A DNA stretch of 64,000 nt from Parus major (lineage: Eukaryota; Chordata; Aves; Passeriformes; Paridae). The notes beneath the pieces are model-generated. The model did no database searches, had not been told where the DNA came from, and worked only from the letters and a program-made list of their open reading frames with translations. Shown piece by piece: positions 14,348-27,500 of this stretch. The first letter of the stretch is position 1; each line of letters starts with the position of its first letter. The stretch lies in NCBI RefSeq assembly GCF_001522545.3, contig NC_031769.1, forward strand, positions 8,608,470 through 8,672,469, written 5' to 3'. Made by a program: the position numbers and the translations under genes.

Positions 14348-17300
14348 CTGCAAAGGAGAAAACAAGAAAGTTTCTATACCAGTATTCTACCCACTTTATG
14401 TTAGACAATTCAAAGTCAGATTAATGTGCTTTTCAAGAGAGGTAAATATCAGAAAGGATATTTCCTTCTGATGCCCAACCTAGCCATAGGGTTGATACAG
14501 CCACAGCATCACAGCAATGGGATATTCCAGAGGCTCAGTATCACAAAGCCTGTCTTCATGAGATGCACTGTGATGTGCTACAACTGCTCAGATACCAGTA
14601 AAGAAAACAGCAGTTCTGGACATAGGAGACTTTCTCATGTTGCTTGCCCATCATCAAGATTATTTTATCACTTTTAAACTTGAAATTTTACCAGTGCTTG
14701 CTCAGTTGTACTTAAAGCTGGTACATGCCAAACTCTAGTCCTTTTTTAAAAAATAGTATTTCTACATCAGAACATCTATAATGTATGGATTTTATTTGTC
14801 TATACTCAGGCAGAGACAATGCAGATGTCTGCATCTCTTCCAATCATCCAGACTCACTTTCTGTTATGAGAAAAGAAATGTTTCTATGTGATGAATAATT
14901 TCATCCTGATTTAGCTGTTGCAAACAGGCCAAATTGTGTGCAAGAAATGCCATTTCTTTCCACTGACTAAAGAAAGAAAGCCCAGACCACACTCAGATAA
15001 TTTGAGAGGTGTCTAAGTCTACATATGAATCTCAATGATTTATAACCAGCAAATTTTTACTTCTCAGGAAACCTACCCTGTGAGTATATGGTATAAAGAG
15101 GTTGTGGAGCTGCCCTTTCTGTAACTCTCTACAACTGAACACAGATAACTGATGTTTTTACAGGATTGAGGATATTCCCATTGATTTTTCAAATAGAAAA
15201 CCTAAGAATACATTGTATAGTGGCCTGTGACACCACTCAACCAGGATTCCCAGTTGGCTGTTAAGAACCAATCATTATTTTAATATTGAGGAATAATAAA
15301 TGAATTATCAAACATTATAAGGACCTTACAGGAAGGCAGAGACAGAGAGTTTGGGCTCTGCTTAGTTTTATTCAACAGTAATGCCATGGCAGTTCAATAG
15401 ATGAGCAAGACAAAGGGATGTTTGTAACAGTGTTGTTTACAGCCACTCAATCTCACCCAACAGTGTCAGCAATCTTCTCCTGGAATAAGATTAGTGATGA
15501 ACAAGTCATGCCAAATAACTGAAGAGACATTCTTTACTATTCACATAAAGTTACTTTCCCTGCTAAGGTTTGAGGATGAAGAAGACAAGGAACGGGAACA
15601 TGTTCATGAACATTATTCATTTCCACCCCACTTTGGCACCACTGCACAAGAAAATCCAAAACATAAATAGGAACTTTTGACACCTAAGATTTTGGGCTAC
15701 CCAATGTGTTTTACAGGAGGCTTTGCAAGGAGCATTGTCATAGAGTGCTTGAAGAATTGCAGCTCTGAAACCTTCTGGCTTTGCAGGAGATACACAGATT
15801 ACATTCAGTAAATGTGGTCTCTCATATACCTTAAGCTAAGCAAGCACTCAGGATAAGCCCTGTTCATTGAATAGCAAAAGTGTTTGAACTAATCACCAAA
15901 GGAAATGTGTGAAATGTTTTTAAATGGATGAAGGAGAGAGAGCAGACAGTGATTCATCAGTATTTAGCCAACAGATGTCAGGGTGACTCTCCAATAAGAG
16001 TCAGGTGTGAGATCAGTAACTTCAGGATCTTTTTTTTAAAAACATAGTGTTTTATCCAGAGTCTCTGATTTAGTGTGCCATGCCATTACCTTACTGTCTT
16101 GGAGGGTTTATCAGAGGTGAGACACGTTAAGGCTTTGGTATTGAAAAGGTGTTGAGACTTTGTATTTGCTATTAGAAAAAAGACGTGTACAAAGAAGGTT
16201 GTGCATGTTTTTTCTGCATATATCAAGAGTTTGCACCCATGTGTGCTTCAGTTGCAGCATCAAACATTCATATTGACAATGAACAGATTGTGCTTGTCTA
16301 TGCCTGTTATCACCTCAAAGCTTCTAGGAACTAGCATAATAGCTCTTCTGAAACAGGCAGGGAAGAAGAAAAAAAACCAACAGAATACCATGGACACCAG
16401 ATAGTTGTGTTAACAATGAGCAGCTATGGAGAAAATGCCGAATGTACAGCACCTTTTTTGTTTTGTTTTTTTTTTGCAAACTGCATAGTGATTATGCGAG
16501 AAGCAAGAGAAACAGGAAATACAAGTAAGGAAGGAATGTCGGAAAATGAAGATACATAAAATCAATCTGAAAAACAAGAAGGAAAGATGAATGAAGAAAT
16601 AGGAGAGGAGAGGGGTGGTAATAAGGAAGTGAGAGAAAAGACAAATGCTGTTACTAGCTACTGCAATCTGGTCAAACTAAAACTTGTCATAATTTTAAGT
16701 ATCTACAATAGCTGCTGCTGAATGCTGAGCTGCTTTGCATTTGCTATTGCTCCAGTCAAGCCACAGCTGAAAGAAAAGCAAAATGTATAGATGGATACAT
16801 GTGACAGAGAGAGGCTTCCAAGCTTAATATTAACCTGTAGCTCTGGAGAAACACAGCCGATGCTACATTTTATATACATGTAAAATATAAATTATAAAAT
16901 ATAGAAGACAGAGCATCAAGGACATGATATAAGCAAACACACATGAGTCTGCAGTATATAAATCCCAATTTATAGACTGCAAAAAATGTGTTTTGGTGTC
17001 TACACATAGATATCTTTATGTGAAGTGGTTAATGGAGCTTGATTTGGGTGGCCAAATGTGAACATGGACTGTTTGAGAAACTGTAGGGTAGATGAGACAT
17101 TGCACAAGGAAAACGGGCAGCACACAAGACCCCAAGTCTTTTACCCTATTAGACCAGCATCTGAAGCTCATGCAGGATGCACAGTGACATCCTAAAGCTA
17201 TTCATTTCACTATAAACCAAATAGCAGCTGGGGCCATTGCACAGCTCTCCTGATGTCGCTGCAGTGACCGGCTCCTCGCTGGCACCATTGGGGGCTTTGA

Positions 17301-19639
17301 CACCTGGCTCATACCAAGGCTGCTACAGGGAGACTCAAACTCAGGCATCCTGACACAAAATCTCACAGACTCATGCCCAGAAAACTTGGTTTCAATGCCT
17401 CAGTGTAGGTTTCTACTGATATTTGAGAATCCTGAAGACACTTGGGCTAGCAGGCAGTAGGGCCACAAGTCTCTCACAGAGCTGGTGTTACACCTTCTGC
17501 CTGGGTACCTCGAGTTGGATTCCTGTGCTTAAAGGACTTAGGGGAGCATAAAATGTCATTACTATCTGAAGTATTAAACAGTGGCCAGTACTACAGTACT
17601 ATGTCATCTCAATCTCTTACTTCCCTCACAGTGGCCCTGCAATTTAATGAAGATTATTTTTGTTGTTAGATGGAGACTGAAAGCTTGTAACAGTAAGACT
17701 TACATTTTCCCTCTGTCTTTTGTTTCCTTTTAATCAGATACTTTTGAAGGAACAGAATCAACAAACATAAGGTTGAAAACAAGGAATATGGGTAAATTTG
17801 AGTTGTCTGAATCCAGGCATCACAGAATAAGGAAAATCTGACAGCAATCAACCTGGCACATTCTGCCTGGATCATCATTTTCTTCCTTCTAGATTTAGAA
17901 GGATTTTTGATTTTTTTTTTTTTTAATAGAAAATCCTACACAGGCCTCCACTGAATTAAGAAAGTGAAGAACTACTGAGGAATGGAACTGGTGCAGCCTG
18001 AAAACTATGAAGAATCATAATCTGATGATCATTATTATTTCACCTATAGATGATCTGCAGAAAATGGAACTTTCCTTTGCCCTGAACTGCTCAAGTTTGT
18101 TCATTTCAGAGCACTATTTGCACATAGATTTGTAACATGGAAAATGCACACAACCCTCTGCTCAGGTGCTCCCATCTTTGGTGCACAACCCCAGGCTGTG
18201 CTCTAAAGGCAAACAAGCCTCAGACCTGGGTGCATGTTCTGCCCCTAAATGCTTTGGAGGAAAGGCAAAGCACAGAGGTAAGCAGGTTGCTTAAATATAT
18301 ACCACAACCCATGGACATGGCTATGGTGGACAGTTCCTGATAGATGTTCACTGCCTAAAGTTGTTCACCAAATGTTTAAAATACCTGTATATTTCATGGT
18401 GTACATAAATAAAAACATACAGTGTTGACTCTGTTGAGATGGGTTTATTTTTCAGAGATGCAAAAAGAGAAAAAAAATTTGGAAACCTTTTCTTGAGCTG
18501 CTCATGTATTCATAAACAAAACAGGCTTCATTAAATCATAGCACTAAAAATAAACACCATGTGCCCTAAATTATAGCAATCTGCTTCTTGATTGGATAAA
18601 AGGTCACAGTTTTGTTAATCTAGAAGGTCCAGGTATCTTGAATTGTTAGCATTTTTTAAACTAGTAATTAGTTAAGTGCAGTGTCAAGGTGTTCTGCTAT
18701 CAAGTACTTTAACAGCTGTATAGAACAGAAAATAGAAAAGTTAGGTACAAGAGTAAGTATGATAAAATTGTGATAATCATTAAATCAGTTATATAATCAG
18801 TAAAAATAATATCGTGTTACTTCAAGACAGGTTCAGAAAGAAAAACAGAAAGCAAATACAACATGATATTAAAGCTTCTTTGAAGCCTTTCTAAGAGGAA
18901 ATCTACATGAATTGGCAATCTTGTTCTACCTGGTCAAGGTGATTATGAATATGAAAGGGGTAAGGAAACACCAACAAGCCATTACTCTGTGAGAATACAC
19001 TGAATGTAGCATAACAACTCTAGAATATCAAAAGCATATCAGGTTTGCTTTTTCATACATTATGAAGAAATCTGTGGCTTTTTTGCTATAGTTTTAATGT
19101 CTAACAAAGTTTAAAAAAATGTGGGCGAGCTGGGCCTTCTGATCTCAGGCTAATCTTAAGAGTCTAAAATAACCACCACCTTATCAAAATTTAATATTGT
19201 TTAAACTCTATGCCATATTTTCTACCCATCAACAAAGCAGTAACTAGTTTAAACATATATAATATGACAGCTGTTTACCAGTGCACAGCAACTTCAGTAA
19301 GTGAAGACAGGTAATTATGTGCAATTCAGTCAAAAAGGAAAATTCCCAGTGCACTAATATTTGTAATAGAAGTTTCCACATCGAAGAAACAAAGCAAATG
19401 TGTTATTTTACCCTTTTAAATGTACTAAAATACTTTTAGATAAAACTTCAGATAAACTGCAGTCACCCTATCCATGTCCAGATACCTCCACTTCACCAAA
19501 TCACCCTCAGGCAGTGCTGGTTCAGTCTAGATCCAGATATAGGAAAACCAGGCATACCAACATTCCATGGAATGGCAGAGAAACAAAGGTTGGTCAGTGC
19601 TGGCTGATACATCCACACTGTACAGTTTGATGAGAAGAG

Positions 19640-19775
19640 ACAGACCACCTGTCACCATCCCTGAGTGTATTTAAAAGACATGTACATGTGGTATTCAGAG
19701 ATGTGGTTTAGTGCTGACTTGATGACTGAACATGATGATCTTAGAGGTCTTTCCCAAATGTTTCTATGATACTCA
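19640..19775 (+). mobile_element. CR1 LINE 3' end
   Basis: Plus-strand sequence follows the CR1 3' end: a decayed CCCTGAGTGTATTTAAAAGA (ORF2 C-terminal PSLEVFK-like), a GATGTGGTTTAGTG block, then GATGATCTTAGAGGTCTTTC and a TTTCTATGAT terminus at about 19763-19772. It is 5'-truncated and older than the copy at 25378 judging by visible substitutions. It is antisense to the host gene. Confidence 0.88.
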
Positions 19776-20716
19776 AGCGAAAAATCTCTGGTTTTTAGCA
19801 CTGTCACAGCCATGATACTTCTGGATTCAGAGGTATACAAGTCTAGTCTGAAGGTTATAGCTCATTATATCACAAAGATACAGTTTCAGCATCAGTCAAA
19901 CAGCCAGCACCAATTTCTGGCAACATCTGTAGCTCCCATGCTGTCTCTGTGGCAGCAACCAAAACTAGTCTAGCTTAATTTATGAGCACGAACTTGAAGT
20001 ATCTTAAGATGGTCTGACTCTAAGTCCATATTGATAGAACACTTTAAAAGCAGGAAGATTAACTTGGATCAATACATATTTTCATGGAAAATTTTCACTG
20101 CCTATCATGCCAGTTAAGTGCTGATTTTTTTCATGATGTAAAAGGGCACAGAAGGTTTGCATTACTTTAAACTTCTTTAGAACTTCTCAACAAGCCTTAT
20201 CCCAAAACACATGGAAGTCAGCAAACTGCTGCTGTTTCCCCAAAAGGCTTTTGACCAGCACCATATTTACTCAGGAGAGTTAATACTGCCAAGTTGCTGT
20301 AATCCTGAGTAGAAAAGTATTGCAGAAAGAGCCACTACATAAACAAAAGAGACAAACCCTGCTGAAGAAAATATGCAGGGACTGATGGGCTCAGTTAAAT
20401 TATCATGTCCTTCCAAAGAATCTTCCTTCTAAATCTGGCTATGACATTTACTTAACGTGTTATCTGTCATTTCTCCATTTCTAAAAGAGGAATACTACTT
20501 ACTCAAGACTCTCTTAGGGAAAATTAATGTTTTCAGGGCACTTTAAAAATTAAACCAGCTATATATGTTTGCCAAGATATCCAGCTGGATTGTGGGCACA
20601 CTGATTGAGAGAATTTTGGTTGCTGTGGACTGTGCATATATTCTCAGTTTCATTTTTGTTTCATTAGTTGCTTAATGAAATATGTGTCCATACACTACCG
20701 ATGTAATCTACGAGAG

Positions 20717-20730
20717 ATATATATATATAT
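20717..20730. repeat. (AT)7 dinucleotide run
   Basis: This is a short perfect AT alternation, AT-only and self-complementary. Confidence 0.8.
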
Positions 20731-21393
20731 GTTTGCATAGGAGAAATATGTTACTTTTATTTCAAGCTCAAAAGGTGGCTGCTCACAGGAAAGAGCAGAT
20801 TGTAGGAATATAAACATTGGTTCCTTTTTTTTAATCACTATTTTTATTTCTGCCTGTTTAGAGAAGCCTTGTAGAGAAAAGCCAGTTTGCAAACTTATTC
20901 ACTGAAGCCTAAAGGGCTCAGTACAGCTGAGTATCTGATAAACAGATCATCTAGCTCTGCCTATAGCAGAGTAATATAGAGTAATACCTTCTGGTATTAC
21001 TGCTGGATGGACAAGAGACCAACTCGTCTTGGTCAGAAGAAGAGACTCCTCTTGAATAGCTACAGATGCCACTCTAGCACAGACAATATACTCCAGCACT
21101 GAAAATCACTCTGGTATGGAATTCTGTGAGACAGCACAGCTGCAGCAGCAGTGTTATGTGGCACAGTTGTGCATTCTTGTAACAGATCCAGGACTTACAA
21201 GGAGATAAACAGGGTCTGATAAGACAACAGGACATGCACCCAGCCCACAGTTGTAGCCACAACTTTCCAGTACACGTAGAAACCACTCCACATCATTTAC
21301 CTGCCTTCTGCAGCTTTCACACCACTGTGCAAAGGATATTGGGGAATGTATCAAGAACTTAAAATGCCATGAGCCAAAGGGAAGTGTACATAC

Positions 21394-21541
21394 ATGGTAC
21401 TACAGCCCGTGAGCGGTTCTTCTGCACGTTTTCCTCCTGCTGTGCTACGGTGCTGTCGTTGGGCTCAGCCTGGTAAGCACACAGAGCTTCCCACTCCTTC
21501 TCCAGACGATTCTTGTTCTTCAGGTGATCTTCCATGTAGGA
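21394..21541 (-). CDS. PTPRN2: PTPRN2 coding exon, N-terminal part of the PTP-like domain (148 nt, phase 0 to 1)
   Basis: The exon encodes [20 protein letters not shown], continues [10 protein letters not shown] and [10 protein letters not shown], and ends KNRSRAVVP plus the first base of a Tyr codon. This is the N-terminal helical entry of the PTP fold and the beginning of PTP motif 1. The acceptor on the minus strand is ...TTTTCATTCCAG before 21541 and the donor is GTATGT after 21394. The exon holds 49 codons plus one base; the split codon T+AT is completed by the next exon and gives the Tyr of PYDHSR. In active PTPs the loop reads KNRY, and its Tyr packs against the substrate phosphotyrosine. 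Here it is KNRS, as known for the catalytically weak PTPRN/PTPRN2 family. Shorter AUG-started frames over the exon run into intron and are not genes. Confidence 0.96.
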
Positions 21542-23518
21542 CTGGAATGAAAAGAATACTGCATTAAGCATTGACTTAGCTAGGCTGAAAGTTAAGCTAA
21601 AAGGATGTTTCTCAAAGCATGGGAATCCTGAGCTTTGGGGAAAAAAGGGGCTCAGTTTAAAGGTTCATTTATTTACTTAAGACAGTTAATTTCAAGCTTA
21701 TTTGTGCTATAAAAAATGAGAATGACAAAATGTAACAGTGCTAACAGAGAGGAAATCCATGAAACATCCAGTCACTGAGCTTTAGGAGGAAATTATTTCT
21801 TCAGTACCTAGAAAACATAAGCCCAAATTTCTCTTTCATCAGGCAATGGAAAAGAAACAAAATCCCATTGACACAAATTACTACAAACAACAACTTCTGT
21901 CAAAACAGGATTTTACAACAAAGTTCAAGCACCTATGTACATCACAACAGTGATAGAAAGGTTGAAAATAATTAAAAGATTGCCAGGCTGAACTGTTGTG
22001 GCTCAAGCACTGGGTCATCAGAAACCCATCTTGCAGATGAACTGGCACAGAGAGGGCCCTGAACTGAGGAGGTGCTGTTAATTAATATGTTGTTAAAGAC
22101 TGTACATTGTATTTAGTTAGCAGTATTGGGAAAAGCATCACCAAAGAAAACCACCTGTGGCAGGAATGATGTGCCATCAAAGTGTATCGGTGCTGGTCTT
22201 AAGCTTTTGCAGATCTCCCAAGGCTAGACCTCCTGTCCAGCAGTGGATAGGAACTCAGTTCCAAAAATTTGAGAAAAGTGAACTAAAACCCTTTTCCTTT
22301 ACCCCATGGACCAGAAAATAATCCAAATATGTGAGGGGAGGAGAGCAGAAAGGAGGTAGGGCAGGGAAACCCCGAAATCTTCCCCTGCCTTTAACATGAA
22401 AATTAAGAAAGTGATCACCTACTGTAAGCCTGCTTACAGAGGCTCATTACTTTGCAGAGCCTGCCATCTTCTCTGACAACAAGCAAGAGAACCATCTCAC
22501 ATTACACCCTGTTCATATTTGTAAATTAAACTCCATACTGCCTTTACTAGGTAGGTTGAAATTAACATTCCTAAACAGATTTAAAAAGGACAGACTGTTC
22601 AGGAGACAGGCTCAGGGCTGGGGTCAATAGCAGAGCTTCTGGCCCGAATCAGTCACAGTGGTTATTGCTGGAACCTTCATGAATACAGCCCAATCTGTAG
22701 CAACCTTGTCTAGAAAAAGCTCCCGGAAAGGATTCACTGTAAAGTATAAAAAGCACTTTGGTTTGCTTAGAAAACCTTTTCCATAGACAATCTCTGTGAT
22801 GTCGAATTGTTCCTCCCAAATGTGCTTTAAAGAAGAAAGGCTCTCATGCCCTCTCAACAGGTTTAACAGAAGGTGTAAAAAGCTTGCAGCTTGTCCTCTG
22901 CCAAACAGGAGCTCTGCAAAGCTGTTGTGCCACTGTGCTTCCCACCTGGCCAGCAGGGCAGGGCAGGATACAGCTCCCTCTTGCAGCTTGAACAATTTTT
23001 TGATGACAAAAGAGCCCCTGACACACAGCTTTGTTTGGCACAGGGTTTGTTGGGCACCTGTGTCTTTACACAAGGTTTGTAAATCAAACCTGGTACTGAA
23101 AAACCAATTCAAGAAGCGACGCTTCCAGAACGGATGTCTTTAAGGACACAGAAAGATATTGCATTAGAAGAAAGGTTTCTAAAGGAGGTAAAAAATAGTG
23201 GTGGCCTAGATACAATCAAAACACCCACTGTGTGATTGCTTCTTTTCTATAATGAAGGAAAAAGCATTGCAGTGGACGGAGCTGTGACCTGACAGCCCTG
23301 GAGCTGGGAGAGTGATGTGGACCCACCATGTGTCGGGGTGTGGGTCAGGTAACAAGTTCCCAGCATCAGCTTGCAAGCTAACAGGAGGAAACCATCCCCT
23401 AATAATTTGTTTGTCCTTGTCAAAAGGCTGTTGCTACCGGGAAAAGGAGAGAGGCTAAAGATCCTGTTCTTTTCTCCTAGCAAATCTGTGCCTGGATATG
23501 TATACTGAAATCATAGGG

Positions 23519-23533
23519 AAAAAAAAAAAAAAG
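23519..23533. repeat. A15 homopolymer
   Basis: There are fifteen consecutive A after ATCATAGGG. No associated retroposon body was recognised. Confidence 0.8.
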
Positions 23534-25377
23534 ATAATCCCTCCAGAGCAGAGACTTGCTGGTATATAAGAATTTTTATGAGGCAAAGAGAAAAAATAGC
23601 AAAATCTTACAATAAGACAGAGCCAAGACTGCTGGCTTCAGAGCAGCTGTTGAGCATGCAGCAGAGATCAGACAGTCAGGGACCAGTCTGTAGCATCTTC
23701 CCATTTTAAAACACAGTTTTATAATTGATAATAAATGATTCATTTTGACATGCCTGTCACCAATGTCCCACAGCCTTCAGGGACATTTTATGCAGATATA
23801 CAGATCTGCCAACAACAAATCTCTCCAAAATACTCGTAGGTCCCCAAAGCTGTAGGAAAAGGGCCATGAACATTTGATTCATAAGGCAGGACTGAAGGTA
23901 GTTAGGAGCTTGCTGTTGAATCTAACTCATCTCTTTGATGAGATTTCAAGGATTGTATTTTAAAAAGAAATTTAATTTCCTCTTTAAATCATCAAATCTG
24001 ACACAGTTAAGATAAAGTTTACAGCTAAGGTAAATTGACTGCTTTTATTACACATTAACTTTTAAATAATTTAATGCTTTTTAAAAGTTTCAGTTTTACC
24101 TTAATTTTTCAGGTAATCTTGAGTGTAAAGATACATGAATTTTCAAATGAAAACACACGGAAATCTTTACTTTTACCAAACATTTTTTGTGTGGTTTCAA
24201 TTCCTCCATCACATGGATCAGATTCACAAGGCACTTTCTGACAGACCTTGAAGAGGTGTTCAATTATTTGAATGGACCCATGGAAGGCTCTGCCCAATAT
24301 TAACATCTGCTTTACACATATTTTTAAAAGCTACTGAGAAAGAAGCTTACTTTAAAACATTCAGGAGCCAGACAATTCCCTCAGAGTTAAGTAATCTTTC
24401 ATTTACAGTCCTTCAGAGCCTCTATGCTCATCCCCACTTTGCTAAACAGAAGCTTAGCGATTTTGAAACACTCTCCTGGGAGCTGCTGGATGTACATTAA
24501 ATTGAGTGGAACTTCTGATATTTTAGAGATTGTATGTCTACTCAAATCCACTCCTTAATTAGGATGTTTTGATGAGACATTCTGCAGTGTTTGCCTGGTA
24601 CAAAAGAAATTCATTACCAACATGTCAAACACGCACATGATTGTCCTTGTCCCAGAGCAGCAGGTAAAATAAATAGAGGTTGTCACCACTGTTATTGCAA
24701 TGCTCCTCAAGCCTGCTGAAAAAAAGCAGAGGTCTAGCCTCACCAATATGTGCACAACAAGTCATGTCCTGTAATCCCAAGTATATGCTATTATTTAAAC
24801 AAACTTCATCTGCTTGCACAGGTCTTCTGATGCACCTTAAATTCCATTAACCTTAATTTTCCATCCACAGGGCCTACCTAACCTGTGAGGACAGCTGGTA
24901 GCCCAGTCCATACTTTCTCTTGTTCAGACAAAAGAGATGCTCTTGCTACCAAACATGCTGTGGGATAAGGAGGATGTGCTGATGTTATGTGGACAGAGTG
25001 GATGCAGTACAACATCTATTATTACTGTGTGAGACGTGCCAGTTTTAAGGCAAAAGGGGAGCTTTCAGCCAGTGGATAAAAGCTGTCCAAGGGACAATGG
25101 ATGGGCTAAAGAGATGCTGCCAGTGGCACATATTAGGACAGATTCCATGTGTCTGAACACAGGTGCAAACACAGAGCACAGTGGCCTGGCTTGGCTTTGG
25201 TAGAACATGGCTTTGTTAGAGCTTCCTGTGTGCTCAGCTGATGTTGTAATAGGGTGTAAAACTCTTCAGTTTTCTTTATTTTTTTTTCTTTACTTTTTTA
25301 TCAAGAGGGGTGTCCAATGCATCCTCTGTGACTAAATAAGTCTAAATTCTAATTGACTGGTCAGTCTTTAAGTTATA

Positions 25378-25660
25378 GATTCACAGAATCATTTAGGCTG
25401 GAAAAGCCTCTCAGATTATCAAGTCCAACTGGTAACCCAGCACTGCCAAGTTTACCACAAAGCCACATCTATGTCTTTTAAATGCCTCCAGAGATGGTGG
25501 TGACCCTACCACTGCCCTGGGCAGCCTGTTCCAGTGCTTGACAGCCCTTTTGGTGAACAAATTTTCCCTAATATCCAATCTAAACCTCCCCTGGAACAAC
25601 TAGAGGCCATTTCCTCCTCCTATCACTTGTTACTTGGGTGAAAAGACACAATACTTTTTT
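25378..25660 (-). mobile_element. CR1 LINE, 5'-truncated 3' end (ORF2 C-terminus plus tail)
   Basis: On the minus strand the sequence encodes the familiar end of CR1 ORF2, RFRLDIRENLFTKRAVKHWN then RLPRAVVGSPPSLEAF, followed by the short 3' UTR and the CR1 terminus (GATTCTGTGAATC) near 25378. The nucleotide string TATCACTTGTTACTTGGG near the upstream edge is also standard avian CR1. CR1 elements lack poly-A tails and normally lie in genomes as short 5'-truncated copies, as here. It is in the same orientation as PTPRN2. The open frame is a remnant, not a functional gene, since the endonuclease and reverse transcriptase are missing. The upstream edge is approximate. Confidence 0.93.
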
Positions 25661-26109
25661 CAGAGAGAGTATGGTTGGCATCTGTCACGATACTTGTTTT
25701 AAAAATGCCTATTTTATTAGCTGATGTTCAGTTGCCACAATTATTTCTGACACCACACTTCTAACACAGTGCTTGAGTACGAACCCTTTCATGACTGAGG
25801 ACGCATCTTTCAGTGAAAATATGTGCAGCTCTCAAATTGACAGACCTTGACAGGTCTAATCGAATTTCAAATGCCAGCTGTAGATGGGGATGAGAAATTA
25901 TCTTAATCCTTGTGAATGGTGACTGCTCAAACCCACACGTCACCCAACAGTGTGGGAGCCACTGCTTTCAAACTCCTTCTGCTTTTTCCAGAGATGCAGA
26001 GGACCAGGCAGTGCTGTCATGCTTCCCAGGGTTCCACAGAAGGAATGTAAAGAGGACAGAATTTGTCTTAGCTATTACATTGCAAATTGTGCAGTAAAAG
26101 TCTATACTT

Positions 26110-26127
26110 AAAAAAAAAAAAAAAAAA
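26110..26127. repeat. A18 homopolymer
   Basis: There are eighteen consecutive A on the plus strand. No AATAAA lies just before it and no intronless gene copy is recognisable in the preceding 200 bases, so it is listed as a simple repeat only. Confidence 0.85.
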
Positions 26128-27009
26128 TTGTTTTGTATTCTCGTCAGTTAATTTAAATAATGAGGTTTTTTGCCTTTGTTCCTTGTTAACTTATGGGTTG
26201 CATTGTCCTGGCCCAGGATGCCTCAGAATTCTTGCTACTCTGTTTGAACTTCTTTGTGTTCTTTAGTACACATTGCATTGACTACATGTAACAAGAATAC
26301 TTTTCTGCATAAATCCAATTTGCTTTCAACACCACATATGGTTTTGTCCTTCAATTTTCTGGCTTAATACCTTATCATTAGTGGCTTCACAGTAAATTTC
26401 TCTGTTCCCACTCATATTACTCACAGTGCTATAGAATTCAGAGACAGAAACAGCCTATCTGATTACTTGCTTCCAGATCTTCAAATAACGTAATTTCTTG
26501 TATTTCACTAGAATCTTTCTAATATTTGGCTGCTCTGTATCTAAAGCAGAAGCCTAAAGCACCATTCATTACCACTTTTTGGGACTCCAACTGTTCTGAA
26601 CTATACATTGTATACCTGGAAATAAAAAAATATTTTCAATAAGGAACACTAGTTCTCATTTGATATACTTTTTTCATAAGGATGTCAACAATATTGCTTT
26701 TCTATTTCAAACTTAATTTGCTACTCATTTTCACCACCACCATTTATTTCAGCTTTAGTCTGCTTGCCCAGAATACTGCTGTTCTTCATAATTTCTACTT
26801 TTATATATTCCAGTGTCTTCACACATCATGAATTAATGGATCTATGCAAATTATAGATATGTCTTCTTGTGACTCTTTTCTTCAAAGACAATTTATTTGT
26901 TGCATGAATTTTCAGGTTTAACATTTTCAAACTTTTGAATTACTTCTCTATCATCAAGTCTGTGCAGAACTTTAGACTGTGATGAAAGTCATTGTCACTT
27001 CACTCATTT

Positions 27010-27500
27010 CCACATCATTATTTAAAAAGTTAAAAATAACTGGATCTAAGAGCAATTCCTGTACTCTGCCAGACACTCCTAGACACAGCTTTCGATCATT
27101 ACTTTTTGTATATCAATCATTCAATCCACATAATTGTCCTCTAAAAAATTGGCATTAATTTTTCAATTAACTATTCATGAGACAGTGTCACGACTTTATT
27201 AAAATCTGTATGTGTTACATCTGTTGTTTTCACTTCATCTACTGGGTTTTGTAGTTTTACTTAAATAAAAAGCAATCAGGTTTGTCCAGGCAAGATTTGC
27301 TCTTTATAAAATTATGCATATTCTTACTCATTGTTCAGCTATGCAATGGAAAGGGTGAAGGAGATTAGCAAACACACAAAGGAAAGACTCCAGCCTTCCC
27401 CATCCTCTTAAATGACACCCTTACATTTATTTTCCTTTTATGCCCTTGAAAAAATCTCCCTCTAGATAATCAGCAACTCCTTTTTCAATATGTACTCCAT
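27010..27500 (-). mobile_element. Old CR1/L3-type LINE remnant, reverse-transcriptase region
   Basis: Read on the minus strand, the stretch around 27240-27100 is a decayed CR1-type RT: a DFNK word at 27206-27195 stands where CR1 has DFSKAFD, followed by SHE and LIEKLM-like words that fit the downstream SHEILI..KL motif. Stops and frameshifts abound. The neighbouring bases (GACAGTGTCACGACTTTATT, GCAATCAGGTTTGTCCAGGC) fit the same part of the family. Outer edges are uncertain and an unrelated insertion may lie near 27345-27410. Confidence 0.72.

Larger units (their letters stand above)
14348..21393 (-). other. PTPRN2: PTPRN2 intron, 7.0 kb
   Basis: The intron has donor GTATGT at 21393 and acceptor TTTGCAG at 14348 on the minus strand, phase 1. 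It contains a CR1 3' end at 19640-19775, T-rich tracts near 16455-16475 and 17911-17924, and a short AT dinucleotide run at 20717-20730. No RNA gene or extra exon was recognised. Open frames here are below 80 codons and resemble nothing known to me. Confidence 0.9.

Noticed and set aside
25411..25599. 62-codon frame on the minus strand as a possible gene
   Set aside because: It is the CR1 ORF2 C-terminal remnant (RFRLDIR..HWNRLPR), so it is annotated as part of the mobile element instead.
25900..26127. Processed pseudogene ending in the A18 run
   Set aside because: No recognisable protein upstream, no AATAAA near the run, and no flanking duplication noticed.
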